Source of the DNA: Ceratopteris richardii
Lineage: Eukaryota > Streptophyta > Polypodiopsida > Polypodiales > Pteridaceae
Reading direction: 5' to 3'
Length of the DNA: 64,000 nt
NCBI GenBank assembly: GCA_020310875.1
Contig: CM035438.1
Coordinates: 94,988,205 to 95,052,204, forward strand
The first letter of the stretch is position 1. Every line of letters starts with the position of its first letter. The position numbers were made by a program, and so were the translations under genes. The notes beneath the pieces were generated by a model. The model was not told where the DNA came from and ran no database searches. It was given only the letters and a program-made list of their open reading frames with translations. Below are positions 10,140 through 21,236 of this stretch, in pieces.

Positions 10140-11190
10140 GTGACATGATGCTCCAAGTGCTAGACATCTTGGTATTAACCGAACCTATGAGTTAGTTAAA
10201 CGATATTTTTATTGGCCAAGTTTACATCGAGATGTGCAAAACTATGTATCCAAGTGCCATAAATGTCAAGTCAATAAGTTTGAATGACTTAAATTTGGAG
10301 GATTGCTGCATCCTTTGGAGATTCCCAAAGGAAAATAGGAAAGTATTTCAATGGATTTCATTTTTGGACTACTCCGCACTCAGAAAGGTTTTGATTTAGT
10401 CTGGGTTGTAGTTGATCGATTTACTAAACTTGCTTAGTTTATTCCAGTCACGACTACTTATAAGGCTCCAAAACTTGCAAAAATATTTGTAAATCAACTT
10501 TATAGACTCTATGGTCTTCCTATAGATATAGTTTCTGATAGAGATGCCTTATTTACAAGTCATTTTTGGCAAGCAGTCTTTAGTAGACTTGAAACTAAAC
10601 TAAGTTTAAGTACAGCTGAACATCCCCAGATGGATGGACAGATAGAGAAATTCAATCAAATCTTGGAACACATACTCACAGCTTATGTCACTTCCAAACA
10701 GACTGATTGGGAAGACTATCTTCCGTTAGCTGAGTTTGCCTATAAGAGTGCCAAGAATTCATCAACTGAATTTAGTCCATTCATGTTGATGTATGGGTTC
10801 CATCCTCGATCTCCATATGCTGTGGGACTTCAAAATGAACAAGTTCAAGCAGCTCAAGAATTCCTTCAAGACATGAACTTTAAACTTAAGTTAGCTAAAG
10901 AAAACTTAAAGAAAGCTCAAGATTGTGCAAAGGTTCCGAAGCGAAGAGATGTTACTTTTCAGGTTGGCAATCAAGTTTATCTTCGTATTCCTAAAAGATC
11001 GAAAAAGTTCAAGACTGGTCAATGCACCAAGTTTTCCCCTAGATATTATGGTTCGTTTCCAATCACCAAGGAAGTTGGCTTATGGGCTTATGAATTACAA
11101 CTTCCAGATGATAGTTGGATTCATCTAGTGTTCCATGTTACTCGACTTAGGAAGATTCTGACATATTCACATAATCTAGTTGGACAATAG
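10140..11190 (+). pseudogene. Chromovirus integrase
   Basis: The H2C2 zinc domain (HLGINRTYELVKRYFYWP, CHKCQ) starts near 10160. The rve core shows all three acidic positions: SMDFIFG, SDRDALFTSHFW and HPQMDGQIEKFNQ. Several stops lie in the first half. The second half (10630-11190) is an open 186-codon frame that includes the C-terminal GPY-like module (FSPRYYGSFPITKEVG, AYELQLP, FHVTRLRK). It would have inserted the cDNA into the genome. Confidence 0.85.
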
Positions 11191-11224
11191 GTTATACTTC
11201 CAATTCCAGTAAGTGAAACAGCTC

Positions 11225-11372
11225 CTCATGAACCTGAAAGGATACTTCACACCCGAGATAAGTACAAGAAGTCACTCGTATGAAGAGTGCTTAGTAAAAT
11301 GGAAGGATGGAAATGAAGAAAATTCAACATGGGAAAAGTTTGAAGTGGATAAACCAATCATGTTCTTCTAGT
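11225..11372 (+). pseudogene. Chromodomain at the integrase C-terminus
   Basis: PERILHTRDKY in one frame, then ECLVKWKDGNEENSTWE in another, matches the chromodomain core (xxLVKWxxxxxxxxTWE). A one-base shift near 11280 separates the halves. The domain type places the element among chromoviruses. Confidence 0.75.
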
Positions 11373-11518
11373 TCTAGAACATGATAAGGTTTTTAATGTT
11401 CAAGTTCTAAGTAAATAACCTGATTGAATGAATGCATGTTCTTCAATTTTTAGAACATGAGGCTCCAGGGTTGCGTAAAGTATATATACCTCTAATTTTT
11501 GAGGACGAAAATACTTTC

Positions 11519-11532
11519 CAAGGGGGGAAGAA
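11519..11532 (+). other. Polypurine tract of the chromovirus
   Basis: AAGGGGGGAAGAA directly precedes TGTAATAAAG, the start of the 3' LTR, a common arrangement in plant chromoviruses. Confidence 0.8.
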
Positions 11533-11689
11533 TGTAATAAAGTAAGTCTATGATTTAAGGGTCCATCCGGTTCAGACAAATCTGAAATCGGACACTCTTT
11601 GGTCATCCGTATGTATGACTAAAGATCTCGATTCTAGACTTACTAGAAGGTCATTTTCTCTTGTAACCAAGTGATCCACTTAGCCTAGT

Positions 11690-11748
11690 GGTTAAGACTC
11701 AAGGGTGTGAAGGAGGAGGTCTTGGGTTCAACCCCCATGTGGTACATG
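11690..11748 (+). repeat. tRNA-like sequence within the LTR
   Basis: TAGCCTAGTGGTTAAGA resembles a Pol III A box, and GGTTCAACCCC about 40 bases on is a perfect B box (GGTTCRANNCC). It cannot be folded into a complete tRNA, so it is a pseudo-tRNA or SINE head carried in the LTR. Confidence 0.5.
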
Positions 11749-11905
11749 GGGAGAGTGTTTTTCCCAAAGAGCTCTAGAACCTTCTAGAAGCATTCACTTG
11801 ACTTAACTCTAGTTACCTGAGACACTTAGCGCACATGCAGTTACATGGTTGACAGATGGATGGTTAGTATCCACCTGCCCAAGCTGGCAGTCCCTTGGAG
11901 AGAGC

Positions 11906-11913
11906 TATATATA
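11906..11913 (+). promoter_or_regulatory. TATA box of the chromovirus LTR
   Basis: TATATATA lies in the U3 part of the LTR, downstream of a GC-richer stretch. It is the likely core promoter; the start site would be about 30 bases on. Confidence 0.5.
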
Positions 11914-12001
11914 GAGGCATATGGTTGGGAGGAGAGTCATTCATTCATGAGCAATTCCTGTGGCTACATTGTTGCACCATTCCACCATCAACTTGCATAA
12001 A

Positions 12002-12822
12002 CTAAATGCCCAAATAGTGATGCAAATGCCCCAAATGAGACATCTGAAATGAGGCATGCAAATCAACCTTAAAATCAGCAATATGCATGTCATGAGCTCT
12101 AGTGAGTAGCATGTCATCAACATACACCACAATGATTAGAAGCACATCATTAGCACGCTTAACATATAAGGTGCTTTTGGTTGGACTATTCTCAACACCA
12201 TGTGCAATCAGATAGGCATGTATCTTCTCATACCAAGCACATGGTGCATGCTTTAAACCATATAATGCCTTCTTTAACTTGCACACCTGGTTTTCATGCC
12301 CTTTCTACACAAAGCCATGAGGTTGAAAAACATACACTTCTTCATGCAACTCACCATTCACAAAAGCTGTTTTAATGTCCAAGTGATGTACATTCCAACC
12401 ATGATGAGTTGCAAGTGCACGGATGCTATGAACAGTAGTCATCAGAAAGTAGGTGCAAAGGTTTCATCAAAATCAATGCCTCTTTCTTGCGCATAACCCT
12501 TTGCAACAAGCATAGCTTTATACCTGTCAATTGTTCCATCAGGTTTACGCTCTAGCTTGTATACCCACTTAGTGCCAATGGCCTTCTTGCCAGGAGGCAA
12601 GTCACATAAAGACCAGGTACCATTTTTCATGATAGCATCATATTCAAATTGCATTGCAGTCATCCAATGTTTAGAGTTTTGTGCTTCATTAAATGAAACA
12701 TGTCCAATCTCATCAAAAATACTAGAGGTAGCCATAGCATAGCAATCTGATGCAAAAGGGGCACTATGAGAGCCACAAGGAATACAATATGATAGAGGTG
12801 CATCTAATTTGCTATCATGCAA
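12002..12822 (-). pseudogene. Copia 1 reverse transcriptase (N-terminal two thirds)
   Basis: Segment 12822-12442 holds the copia RT start ([36 protein letters not shown]). Segment 12286-12002 holds KALYGLKHAPCAWY, the catalytic YVDDMLLTR and LGHLHHYLGI. Between them (about 12440-12290) the frame is lost, though VxxLDVKTAF-like residues can still be read. The thumb end and RNase H are absent because the element is truncated just beyond. Confidence 0.8.
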
Positions 12823-12837
12823 GGTCTACACTAGCCG

Positions 12838-13750
12838 TTATGCCATAGTTTTTGTCTGCTCAATATCAGCTCTCTCATCAACAAGTGCATCATGTAAATC
12901 TGCATTAAAAATGCAATGATCTACATCATCACATGAAACCTGCAAAGGCTGAGAAGTTGCCTCATTAGGACCAGCACTAGACAATCTACCTGTAAAAAGA
13001 GGCAGCAAAGTATCATACATATCTTTGGAGCTAACAGATGTCTCCTTAGTACATGAAAGCAATGGCTGAATAGCATCTTCCACAAAAACAACATCATGGC
13101 TAACCAGAATGCATTTAGTTTGTGGATGATACAAACAATGGCCTTTACTTTTAGAACTATACCCAACAAAAATACATTTTACTACTTTATCATCCAATTT
13201 TCTATGATGTCCTTCAAGCACTAATGCATATGCCAAAAAACCAAAAACACATAGATGAGCAAACGGATGGCTTGCGACCATGCCAAGCCTCATATGGAGT
13301 GATAGACTGCAGCACTTTAGTGGAACACCTGTTCATTACATATGTTGCACACATAACAGCCTCAAGCCAGAAACTATGTGGTAAAGCTTGACTCTTGAAC
13401 ATACACCTCACCATCTCCATGAGTAACCTGTTCTTTCATTTAGCAACTCTATTCTGTTGAGATGTATAGAGCATTGTACACTAATGTTTTATCCCATGTT
13501 CAGCCAGAAATGCATTAAAGTTAGAAGACATATATTCCCCCCCTAAATTAGAATGGAGGGTGCCCATTTTACATGCTTACACATTTTTTAGCCAAAACCA
13601 GAAATTGTTTGAAGCACATAAACACTTCGGACTTTGCCTTCAATGGATATACCTATGCATGCCTAGAAAAATCATCGATGAAAGTCATGAAGTAAAGATA
13701 GTTCCCAAAAGAAGGTGTTTGCATAGGACCACAGACATCACTATGTACAA
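12838..13750 (-). pseudogene. Copia 1 integrase, fragmented
   Basis: Integrase core and C-terminal blocks are spread over frames. 13420-13214 has FWLEAVMCATYVMNRC and ITPYEAWHGRKP. 13293-12838 has GFLAYAL, KCIFVGYSSKSKG and SHDVVFVE. Upstream, remnants of the catalytic core are visible around 13700-13450, including an Asn-Ser-rich block before a purine-rich gap. At least four frame changes. Confidence 0.7.
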
Positions 13751-13751
13751 G

Positions 13752-14540
13752 CTACAATTTCTTAGTAGCCCAAACTGAACCATCTTTTGGAAACGAGGAA
13801 CGCTGCATTTCACCCAAAATATAGCCCTCATAAACATGTTTTCTGGGTGCCTCAAGCTTGGGCAAAGAGGACACCATTTCAGATTTTTGTAGGCATAGCA
13901 AACTAGCAAAATTCAGATTACCAATGCATGTATGCTGAAGCTTTGCATTTGACATAGCGTGAGAATCATGTACTACACATGCTGAATCATTTATAGATCT
14001 TTCATATTCTCTGAGCTTATACAGCCCAGGACATAAAATGCCACAAGAAATGATGACATTGCCATTTGATAGATTCTGAACTATACATTTATCATCAAAA
14101 AATTTCACAACCAAGCCAATCTTGGCTAATGCAGAAACTGATAATAGATTTTTCTTGATCCTTGGCACAAATAAAGCATTTGACAAAGTGAAAGAACTAC
14201 CATCATCAGTAGTCAAAATGATCTTAGCAACTCCCATAATAGGATAAGAGGAGTTGTTGGCACATGTAACAGTATTCCCTGTAGGGGTAGGCTTGAGTGA
14301 AGAGCAGAAACTGTGCTGCGAGGTAATATGTTTGGTCACCCCACTATCAAAGTACCAAACATCTGAGTCTACTACAGACATGCAGTGCTCATGAGAAGAT
14401 GGGTCAAAACTGCAAATAGTAGTAAACAAATATTGTTCATCCTCCACAAGATTAGTAGACTCTCTTTTCAGTGTGGAGGCCTCTGCAATAACCATTCCCG
14501 CCTCTTTCTTCTTTGCCTCTTTAGCATCCATTTTGGACAA
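13752..14540 (-). pseudogene. Copia 1 protease and integrase N-terminal region
   Basis: A 262-codon frame. VWYFDSGVTKHI carries the aspartic protease DSG triad, followed by TVTCANNSSYPIMG and NLLSVSALAKIGL, then the GAG-pre-integrase zinc region around NLNFASLLCLQKSEM. Several zinc ligands of the HHCC motif are lost (expected Cys replaced by Tyr, as in HVYEGYIL). Upstream at about 14580-14520 a degenerate CCHC knuckle (CKYYKANDHVIKSC) has its second Cys changed to Tyr. Confidence 0.8.
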
Positions 14541-14993
14541 CTCTTAATGACATGATCATTTGCTTTATAGTATTTGCAAAACAATTTTTACTTTTCTGAT
14601 GTCTTCTCATCTTTGTCTTCCTTCTTCAAATGTGTAGCATTTGTAGATTTTTGCTTACGAGTAGAAGAGCTCCATTTTCCTTTGCCCTTCGGACTAGCCA
14701 AGAAAGCTTGATCTGCAACATGCATAATAGACCTGTTCTACCTGGACTGGTTTTCCTACAACAAAACAAAAACTAACTCTTAAAATTTTAAGGCATTTGG
14801 ATTGCCTTTCATCATCAACCAAAGAGTAGAAGCAAAACTCTGATATGAGTCGCGAAGACCATTCAAAACAGTCTACACAAGTGAACTATCAGGAAGGACT
14901 TCATCTGCAAAAATTAACTCTTCCTTCAAGTCCTTGACCTTTTGTCAAAAAACTTTCCATAGAATCACCTTCATTCATGTGCTCACTCTCCAA

Positions 14994-15602
14994 CTATTTT
15001 TGGAGATAAGCAACACGAGCCTCATTCCTAGCCGGGTACAATATGGTAAGTGTATCCCAAGCATCCTTAGCTGTTATGCAAGAGCAAATGTGGGGAATAA
15101 TGGCATGTTTGACAGATAAAGCTATCAATGCATGTGCCAAAGCATCTTTGCCATCCCAATGAATTTGCTCTATAGTAGGTGGAATAGAAATAGTAGCACA
15201 AACACGAATCTGTAGAATATCACCATCTTTGACACCATCTGCATCAGCTTCAGTACCTAAAGTTATAATAGTTGTAGGTGTGATAGGATGTTTTTCAACA
15301 CCCTGCATAATTTTCCGCAGTTCTTTTGCAACCAATACATGTCGCATCATATAAGCCCATAATGAGTAGTTGCTACCATCCAACTTATCTTCAATATTCA
15401 ACGTATGGAACATCACTGCTTTCAGCCATGGTTGGTGACTAAAATACCTTGATGCATAAAACTGACTGTATCTCAAAAAGTGGAACTGAAAAGCCGAGAC
15501 AAATTTTGCTAAATCTGTAGCAAACTTCGAGACGCTTATATTGGCGAACCAAAACTGGTATATACCTTTGGCACAAAAAAATGAAATAGCTTGCACAAGC
15601 AC
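14994..15602 (-). pseudogene. Copia 1 gag (UBN2 type)
   Basis: A 202-codon frame. LDGSNYSLWAYMMRHVL is the DUF4219-like gag start and AKDAWDTLTILYPARNEARVAYLQ is the UBN2 core, as in plant copia gags. The frame opens in leader sequence, so the true start is probably the Met before FHTLNIED near 15410. It is followed by broken sequence at 14990-14540. Confidence 0.75.
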
Positions 15603-15767
15603 TATGATAGTGCATTCGGAGGCCGAAACGAGCTCAGATCATGATTTCGCCACCACAAAGCGAAGATGTTTTGATCTCTGAAACAACTTGAATATGCTCA
15701 CCAAAATTCATGCGATTTTGAGACTGCAACCAGTGAGGTGTCAATGATGCCCTAGATGAAGCGGTGA

Positions 15768-15782
15768 CCTACTCTGATACCA
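15768..15782 (-). other. Primer binding site of copia 1
   Basis: On the minus strand TGGTATCAGAGTAGG matches the initiator-Met tRNA PBS used by most plant copia elements. It lies two bases after the LTR end. Confidence 0.9.
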
Positions 15783-15784
15783 AT

Positions 15785-16007
15785 TGTTGGAGTTAGACAT
15801 CTACGGAAGCATGCGAACAACACAAGGAAGAAGAAGAAGCTTGGAGCACAACACACAATGCTAAATCTATTACAATTAGAATGTACAAAGATAAGTAGCT
15901 CTTTAGGGCAATATATACAAGCCGGGGAAAAAACCTCCTAAAGAGGGAAAAAAGTGCCCCAACAATCCTAGAGCGTTCACACACATCACTACCTAAATAT
16001 ATCAACA
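15785..16007 (-). repeat. 5' LTR of copia 1
   Basis: On the minus strand it begins TGTTGATATA and ends CTCCAACA, just before the PBS. A TATA-like TGTATATATTGCC lies at about 15918-15932. The outer boundary is inferred from the TG and cannot be checked against a second LTR, which is missing. Confidence 0.6.
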
Positions 16008-16324
16008 GTTGCATCTACTTTAATCCTCCACATTAAGATGCTCCAATTATTTTCCTTCTTTGATTTTCTAGGCTTTGGTAATCTTTGGTTGATTGGAGTC
16101 CGATGTTGAGTCTTTGGTTTGAGATAAATCTCCTAATTCCATGCTTGTGTAGCCATCTTTACTACCTTTAAAGTTCTCTTCAGAATCCACATTTTTTGGT
16201 CATGTCTTTGAGCATCCACGAGCTTCTTTGGTGCCCAAACTTAATTTTTCCTTGAATTGATTGGTTGTTTTTCTACTACACCACTGCTTTGATTCTTTGT
16301 TCTATGGGTTTCTTGGTTGTGGCT
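16008..16324. other. Unassigned spacer between two copia elements
   Basis: No reading frame, LTR motif or repeat recognised. It may be flanking sequence of either element. Confidence 0.4.
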
Positions 16325-17130
16325 TGTTGGAGGATAAACACTCCTATATGCACAACAAAAGCAAATGAACCCTCGTAGGATCCTGAAATTTTTTAGACAT
16401 AGGCTCTATATTTTTTGTGCTTCTCTAAGTGCATGTAGAGACTCAAAACAAAACTTCTAAGAGTTAAACTAGATTTAGAGAGCTTTTAAATGAGATTAAA
16501 GTCACTCCATTTGGATATTGGATGATGCCTCAACCAGCTACAACAAAATAGATAACTTGATCTCTCATAGAGTATTAGGTAACTACATAGACACTATTCT
16601 AGACATTTCTCTCCACATGTGCACGCAATGAGCTTGAGACGTATACCACTTAAAATAGAACCTATAAGCATTCCAACAAGAAAAAAAGCATTGAAAATGG
16701 ACTCAGGATGAAGAAGAAACAACAATTATGAGACCCGGGGTGTCTACTAAGATCATCTAGAGAGATAGAGTATGAAAAATTGAAATCTCCACAAAATATG
16801 TAGAGAATAGATAGTAGGGTGTGTTCTTAAACAAGGGGATAGCTTGGGCACATATTTCCACGACTCTAAGTCATAATAAAACTCATTAGAGGCTGTAAAG
16901 GTCACATGCATACCTCTTTAACCCATCAAAAGCACACATATGTCAAAAAGTGAGGTCTAATCACATCAAGAGGTGAGCTAATTCTTCCCTAATCATCTTC
17001 TTTCCATTATAGGCAAGATTTGATGCCTCCAACTCCTAGAAATCATCCTCCTTTGATTGTAGATGATGTGGAAGGTTCAATTTGGAGCATGTTCCCACAC
17101 TCGTGAGCTTGAAATACAAAACTTTCAACA
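16325..17130 (-). repeat. Probable 3' LTR of copia 2
   Basis: On the minus strand TGTTGAAAG follows the purine tract, and the far end reads CCTCCAACA, so the TG...CA termini fit an LTR of about 806 bp. No second copy exists in the window to confirm the left boundary. Confidence 0.45.
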
Positions 17131-17140
17131 CTCCTCCTCA
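17131..17140 (-). other. Polypurine tract of copia 2
   Basis: TGAGGAGGAG on the minus strand, directly before TGTTGAAAG. Confidence 0.75.
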
Positions 17141-17339
17141 AGCTCAAGTCTTTTTCCTTCATTGCTTCATCATCTGTCTCTTATGTTGATTATTTCTTTG
17201 AATCCCCCAAGCTTTCTACCTTCAAGAAACTATGTCATCATGTATGCAACCTACACTTGTTCACATACCTTATATCTAGCTCCTTTTCCACCACCTTTTA
17301 TCTAATGAAGTGGTAATGAACCTCTATGTGCTTGCTCGT

Positions 17340-18620
17340 TGCACGAAACATGGGATTGTTAGCTAGGAAAATGCTTGAAAATGTTGACCCCATAAAGAGG
17401 AGACTCCTTCAATTCCACTTTGAAGTCCTTATGTAGCTTTCTTAAGCCATTTTAGCTCACATGTAGCCAATGCTAAACCTCTGTACTCAGCCTTTGTGGA
17501 TGAAAGAGCAGCAATGGGTTGCTTCTTAGAGCTCCCAGAGATCACTTTTGTACCTATCATGAAAACATTACCCCGTGTACTCCTTTGATCATCCTTGCTA
17601 CCTATCCAATTAGCATCACTATATCCTTTGACACTTAGATCATTATCTTATGAGTAAAATAGACCTTGATTGATGGTATTCTTGATGTATCTAAGCACTT
17701 TTCTTGGTGCCATAAGATGAGCATGAATGGGTGCACGCAAAAATTGAGATAGAACACCTACTACATATGCAAGATTAGGTCTAGTGAAGGTAGCATAAAT
17801 TAATGAACCCATTATCCTTCTATATAGTCTAATATCTTGTATACCCTCTCCTTGACATGCAACCAACTTTGTATTGGGTGTCATGGGTGCGAAAGTGGCT
17901 TACAAGCACTCATACCAAGCCTATAGAGCACATCCAACAAGTATTTTCTTTGAATCAAGAAGATGCCATTGTGTGCATAGATTACCTCTATTTCTAAGAA
18001 ATATTGTAGTGTTCCAAGAATATATATCTTGAACTCCTTTCCTAGCTTTGATTTGATATCTTTAATACCTGCAATATCACTTCCTGTGATGATCAAATCG
18101 TCCACATAGATCCATATGTATACTATCTTGTCTCCTTGCTTCTTCATGTAAAGTGATGGATTTGCAACACTTTCTTTATATCCACAACTTGATAAATAAT
18201 CCACTAACCTCTGATTCTATGCCCTTGGGGATGGCTTTAATTCATATAATGATTATTTGGGTACCTCATATTAGCAAATTTGTGAGGTTGGCTCATGTAG
18301 ACTACTTCTTCAAGCTCTCTATTGAGGAAGTCATTCTTCACATCCAACTAATATAAGATCCATTTCCTTGATGTGTCCACTATGGTCAATGTCCTAATTA
18401 TTGGCATCTTGGCTACGAGGCTGAAAGTTTCATCATAATCTATCACATAGCTTTGGGAGAAGCCTTTTCGCCACCCACCTTGCTTTGTACCTAGCAATGG
18501 AACCATCTGAATTTCTTTAATTTTGTAAACCCACTTATTACCTATCACCTTCATGCCTTCTTGAGCTGGTACCAAGCTCCCTATATGGTTCTCATCACGT
18601 GCCTTGAGCTCTTCCTTCAT
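17340..18620 (-). pseudogene. Copia 2 reverse transcriptase and RNase H
   Basis: Segment 18620-18348 has KVIGNKWVYKIK and DYDETFSLVAKM. 18204-17881 has the catalytic IWIYVDDLIITG. 17884-17648 has LYRRIMGSLIYATFTRPNLAYVVGVLSQF. 17580-17440 has RNase H residues SSKKQPIAALSSTKAEYRGLA. The LGIE motif is changed (EIEV) and the regions between segments are shifted or lost. The YVDD box is intact but the protein is not. Confidence 0.8.
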
Positions 18621-19061
18621 TGCTTTTTTCCATTCCTTGCAATCCTTAGCTTCTTCAACTAGTCAGTTCTTTGTCCTTGATTACCTGAGTCATGTATGCA
18701 TAATGCTTTGCAATGAAATCATCATATCTTAACCTTTGGACTAGATATCTTAATTTGAAGACCTTTCACTTCCTTTAGGTGTGGTTTCCATCCTCTTTCT
18801 TATTTTTGCAACTCCTGGGGTTTGAATTTCTTCTATCACTTCATCTTCCAACATGCTCTCATCCACAGAGCTTCCTTCTTCAATTGTAATCTTCTATTCG
18901 CCTTTGATTTTGCTTTCTTTAGAGCTGGTCTCTCTTTCCCTAAGTCTTCCACTCCATGGTGAGGGCATCCTTGCATGGGATGAGTTGGTTGGACCACTTA
19001 AATCCATGCTTTCTTGAACTCTATCATAATGCTTCTTATCTGTCTCACCTATCTCTTCAAC

Positions 19062-20017
19062 CTACAATGGACTCATGCATGCATACCAAGGCTTCAAATC
19101 ATCAAAGACAACATCCCTACTTAGCTTCAGCCCCTTGATGATGGGATAATAGCATTTATACTGCTTTTGTTCCATAGAATATCCCAAAAAGATACACCTT
19201 TTAGATTTGGCATCTAACTTTGACCTCAACTCTTGAGGTACATGTACACAGCATATACAACCAAAGATTCTAAGATGTGAAATGCAAGGTTTTCTTCCAC
19301 TCCATGCTTCCTTAGGTTTTAAGATGATGTATACCTGATGCAAGACATCTATTCATGATGTATGTGGCTATATATATAGCCTCTCCCCAATAACAATGCC
19401 ACACATTCATTTCGTTGAACATACACCTTGCTACCAATGCTATGTGTTTGCCCTTTCTCTTTGCTACCCCATTTTGTTGAGGGGTATACCTACATGTAAA
19501 TTGTCTTTTGATGCCATTTACTTGCGAAAATTCAGAAAATTCATGGATAAGTACTCTCCCCCTCCATCGTATCTCAAAGTTTTGATATGCTTGCCAAACT
19601 CCTCCACTTGCGCTTTGAATTTCTTGAAGTAGTGGAATACATCTGATACAACCATAATTTTCTTGAAAATTCATCAATGAATGTTACAAAATACCTACTT
19701 CTAGCAAGGGATGCTTCTCTTCTTGGACCCCAAACATCCATGTGAATGACTTCTAAAACATTCACACTCACATAGGTACTTTTCTTGAAAGGCAGCCTTG
19801 ATTGTTTTCCTTGTTGGCAAGCTACACAAATTTCATGCAACATTATAGATGTAAAATTTGGTAGGCCTCTTAGCAAGCTCCTCCTTTGCATGTCCTTGAG
19901 CTTTTGTAGGTTGATGTGACCTATTTTTTTATGCCATAGATCCAAATCTGCTATCCTTTTGTCTCCATTTGTGACATACATTGAATGGTGTGGCTGATTT
20001 ATGTCCATTGTGAACAT
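19062..20017 (-). pseudogene. Copia 2 integrase
   Basis: 20017-19574: GAG-pre-integrase with DLWHKKIGHINLQKL and CVACQQGKQSRLPF, the HHCC zinc finger, then HMDVWGP with the first catalytic Asp, then the FIDEFSRKLW block. 19677-19312: the PQQNGVAKRK block, in which Lys-Arg precedes the expected Glu-Arg pair (catalytic Glu changed). 19343-19062: C-terminal FLGYSMEQKQYKCY. Frame changes lie near 19690 and 19330. Confidence 0.8.
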
Positions 20018-20340
20018 TCTCCCTTATTTTTGCCCTTTTTTTAATGAGCTTGAAACATGCTCTTGGATCCTCAATAGAACATCCTCTTTCATTGAACCTA
20101 ACTTGATAGACTTTTTCTACCATTTGGCCTACTAAAATCAAGTCTCTGATAATAGTAGGGACATGTAATACCTCTCTGATAAGCACTTTGCCCTTTGATT
20201 TCCTTCCAAACTGATATCTTCCACACGTTGAATGGTATGCTCTGAGTTATCACTTGTTTCCACATTTCCTTGATGCTTTGGGATCTACAAATTACTAAAA
20301 AGATCCTTCTGACATGACATATGATTCCTACATCCACTGT
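19929..20340 (-). pseudogene. Copia 2 protease
   Basis: VWYVDSGCRNHMSCQK near 20345-20295 is the aspartic protease active-site loop. Downstream, EVLHVPTIIRDLILVGQ and the end of the domain appear in another frame. It is broken by a stop after the active site. Confidence 0.7.
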
Positions 20341-20479
20341 CTACATACCATACATGTTCACTAGCTGGAGTTGTATCTTCACCATACCTCATGGCAAGTA
20401 AATAATCATTCCCTTAGTTGGATGACGTGTTTGCATAGAAAGCTTGCCCTCTATAATTGTTGTTGTTTCTTTGATTCCC

Positions 20480-20690
20480 TCGTCTTTGAGCTCTATGATA
20501 ACATTCATTTGCAAAATGACTCAGCTTACCACATACAAAGCATCCATTTGAAGTGGATTGTCCTCTTCCACAAAATCTTCCACCTCTTCCTCTATTTGTT
20601 GCTCATCCACCTCTTTGAACTGCATTTTCTTGTTTTCCTTGACCTTCTTGGTTGCTTTGATATCTTCCTCTTCCTCTTGTAGCACCTCGT
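20480..20690 (-). pseudogene. Copia 2 gag C-terminus with zinc knuckle
   Basis: CFVCGKLSHFANEC fits CX2CX4HX4C, preceded by Arg/Gly-rich repeats (RGATRGRGRYQ, RGRGGRFCGRG) as in many copia nucleocapsids. The rest of gag is missing. Confidence 0.7.
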
Positions 20691-21236
20691 GAAACTATTT
20701 GTAACCTAGTTTCATGCAACTTCTTGCTTTGATCTAATTGTTTAGATAGTTCATGTCCTATCCATTTGTTCTTCTGAACTGTTCAAAGACTATGAATTAA
20801 GAGGTCAATTGGTAGTATGCCATTTTGTCCATAGACTAGGTTAAATGGTATAGTTCCCATGGTTGTCTTATATGCCACTTTGAAAGCTCGAATTTTGTGA
20901 TGCAATTGTTTGTCCCAATCTGATCTACCATTATTGAGTATTTTCTTCACAACTGTGCATGATACCTTATTGGAATTTTGGCGTGTCCACTAGCTTGTGG
21001 GTGATAGCTGCAGACTTTTTATGAATCACCAAGAACCCATCATGATGGACTCAATGATTTCATCAATGAAATGCATACCTCTATCACTAAATATCTCAAT
21101 AGGTATTCCAAACCTTGTGAAAATATTTTCAAATAAGAATTTAGCAGTAGTATGGGCATCACGTTTCCTTGTGGCCTTGTCTTCTACCTATTTACTTAAG
21201 TAAACTACGTTGGAGATGCATTTGATGATGTTCTCT
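20691..21236 (-). pseudogene. Gypsy integrase core remnant
   Basis: On the minus strand one can read TTAKFLFENIFTRFGIPIEIFSDRG, then FKVAYKTTMGTIPFNLVYG and LPIDLLIHSL, which are the second catalytic Asp block and the C-terminal core of plant Ty3/gypsy integrases. The third catalytic residue region is lost. It belongs with the RNase H remnant at 22331-22640, the two being separated by an inserted copia piece. Confidence 0.65.

Larger units (their letters stand above)
1..11955 (+). mobile_element. Decayed Ty3/gypsy chromovirus, interrupted by a nested element
   Basis: Gag, a zinc knuckle, a protease remnant, RT, RNase H, integrase and a C-terminal chromodomain occur in order on the + strand, followed by a polypurine tract and a 3' LTR start. 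A chromodomain after the integrase is the hallmark of chromoviruses, where it is thought to steer integration to marked chromatin. A minus-strand element occupies 2378-8979. Every domain carries stops or frameshifts, so the copy is dead. The 5' LTR is cut by the window edge and the 3' LTR is cut by the copia sequence at about 11955. The segment that normally lies between protease and RT is missing even after the insertion is removed. Confidence 0.8.
11533..11955 (+). repeat. 3' LTR of the chromovirus, truncated
   Basis: Begins TGTAATAAAG after the purine tract. It includes a tRNA-like block and a TATA box. It is cut at about 11955, where copia RT sequence on the minus strand begins, so U5 and the terminal CA are missing. 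Confidence 0.65.
11956..16007 (-). mobile_element. Copia element 1, 3'-truncated
   Basis: A minus-strand Ty1/copia element with 5' LTR, PBS, gag, protease, integrase and part of RT. The RT stops soon after the FxxGI region; the remaining RT, RNase H and 3' LTR are missing, and sequence switches to the chromovirus LTR. Protease wording (CANNSSYPIMG, LSVSALAKIGL) is close to that of the copia element at 50-53 kb, so the two belong to one family. Many frame changes. Confidence 0.8.
16325..20690 (-). mobile_element. Copia element 2, heavily decayed
   Basis: A minus-strand copia with 3' LTR, PPT, RNase H, RT, integrase, protease and the nucleocapsid zinc knuckle, in the normal gag-pro-int-rt-rh order. 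It ends at about 20690 in the Arg/Gly-rich part of gag, where gypsy integrase sequence takes over. The 5' LTR, PBS and most of gag are missing. Confidence 0.75.

Noticed and set aside
11690-11748. Functional tRNA gene
   Set aside because: A/B boxes are present but no full acceptor stem and anticodon arm can be formed, and it lies within an LTR.
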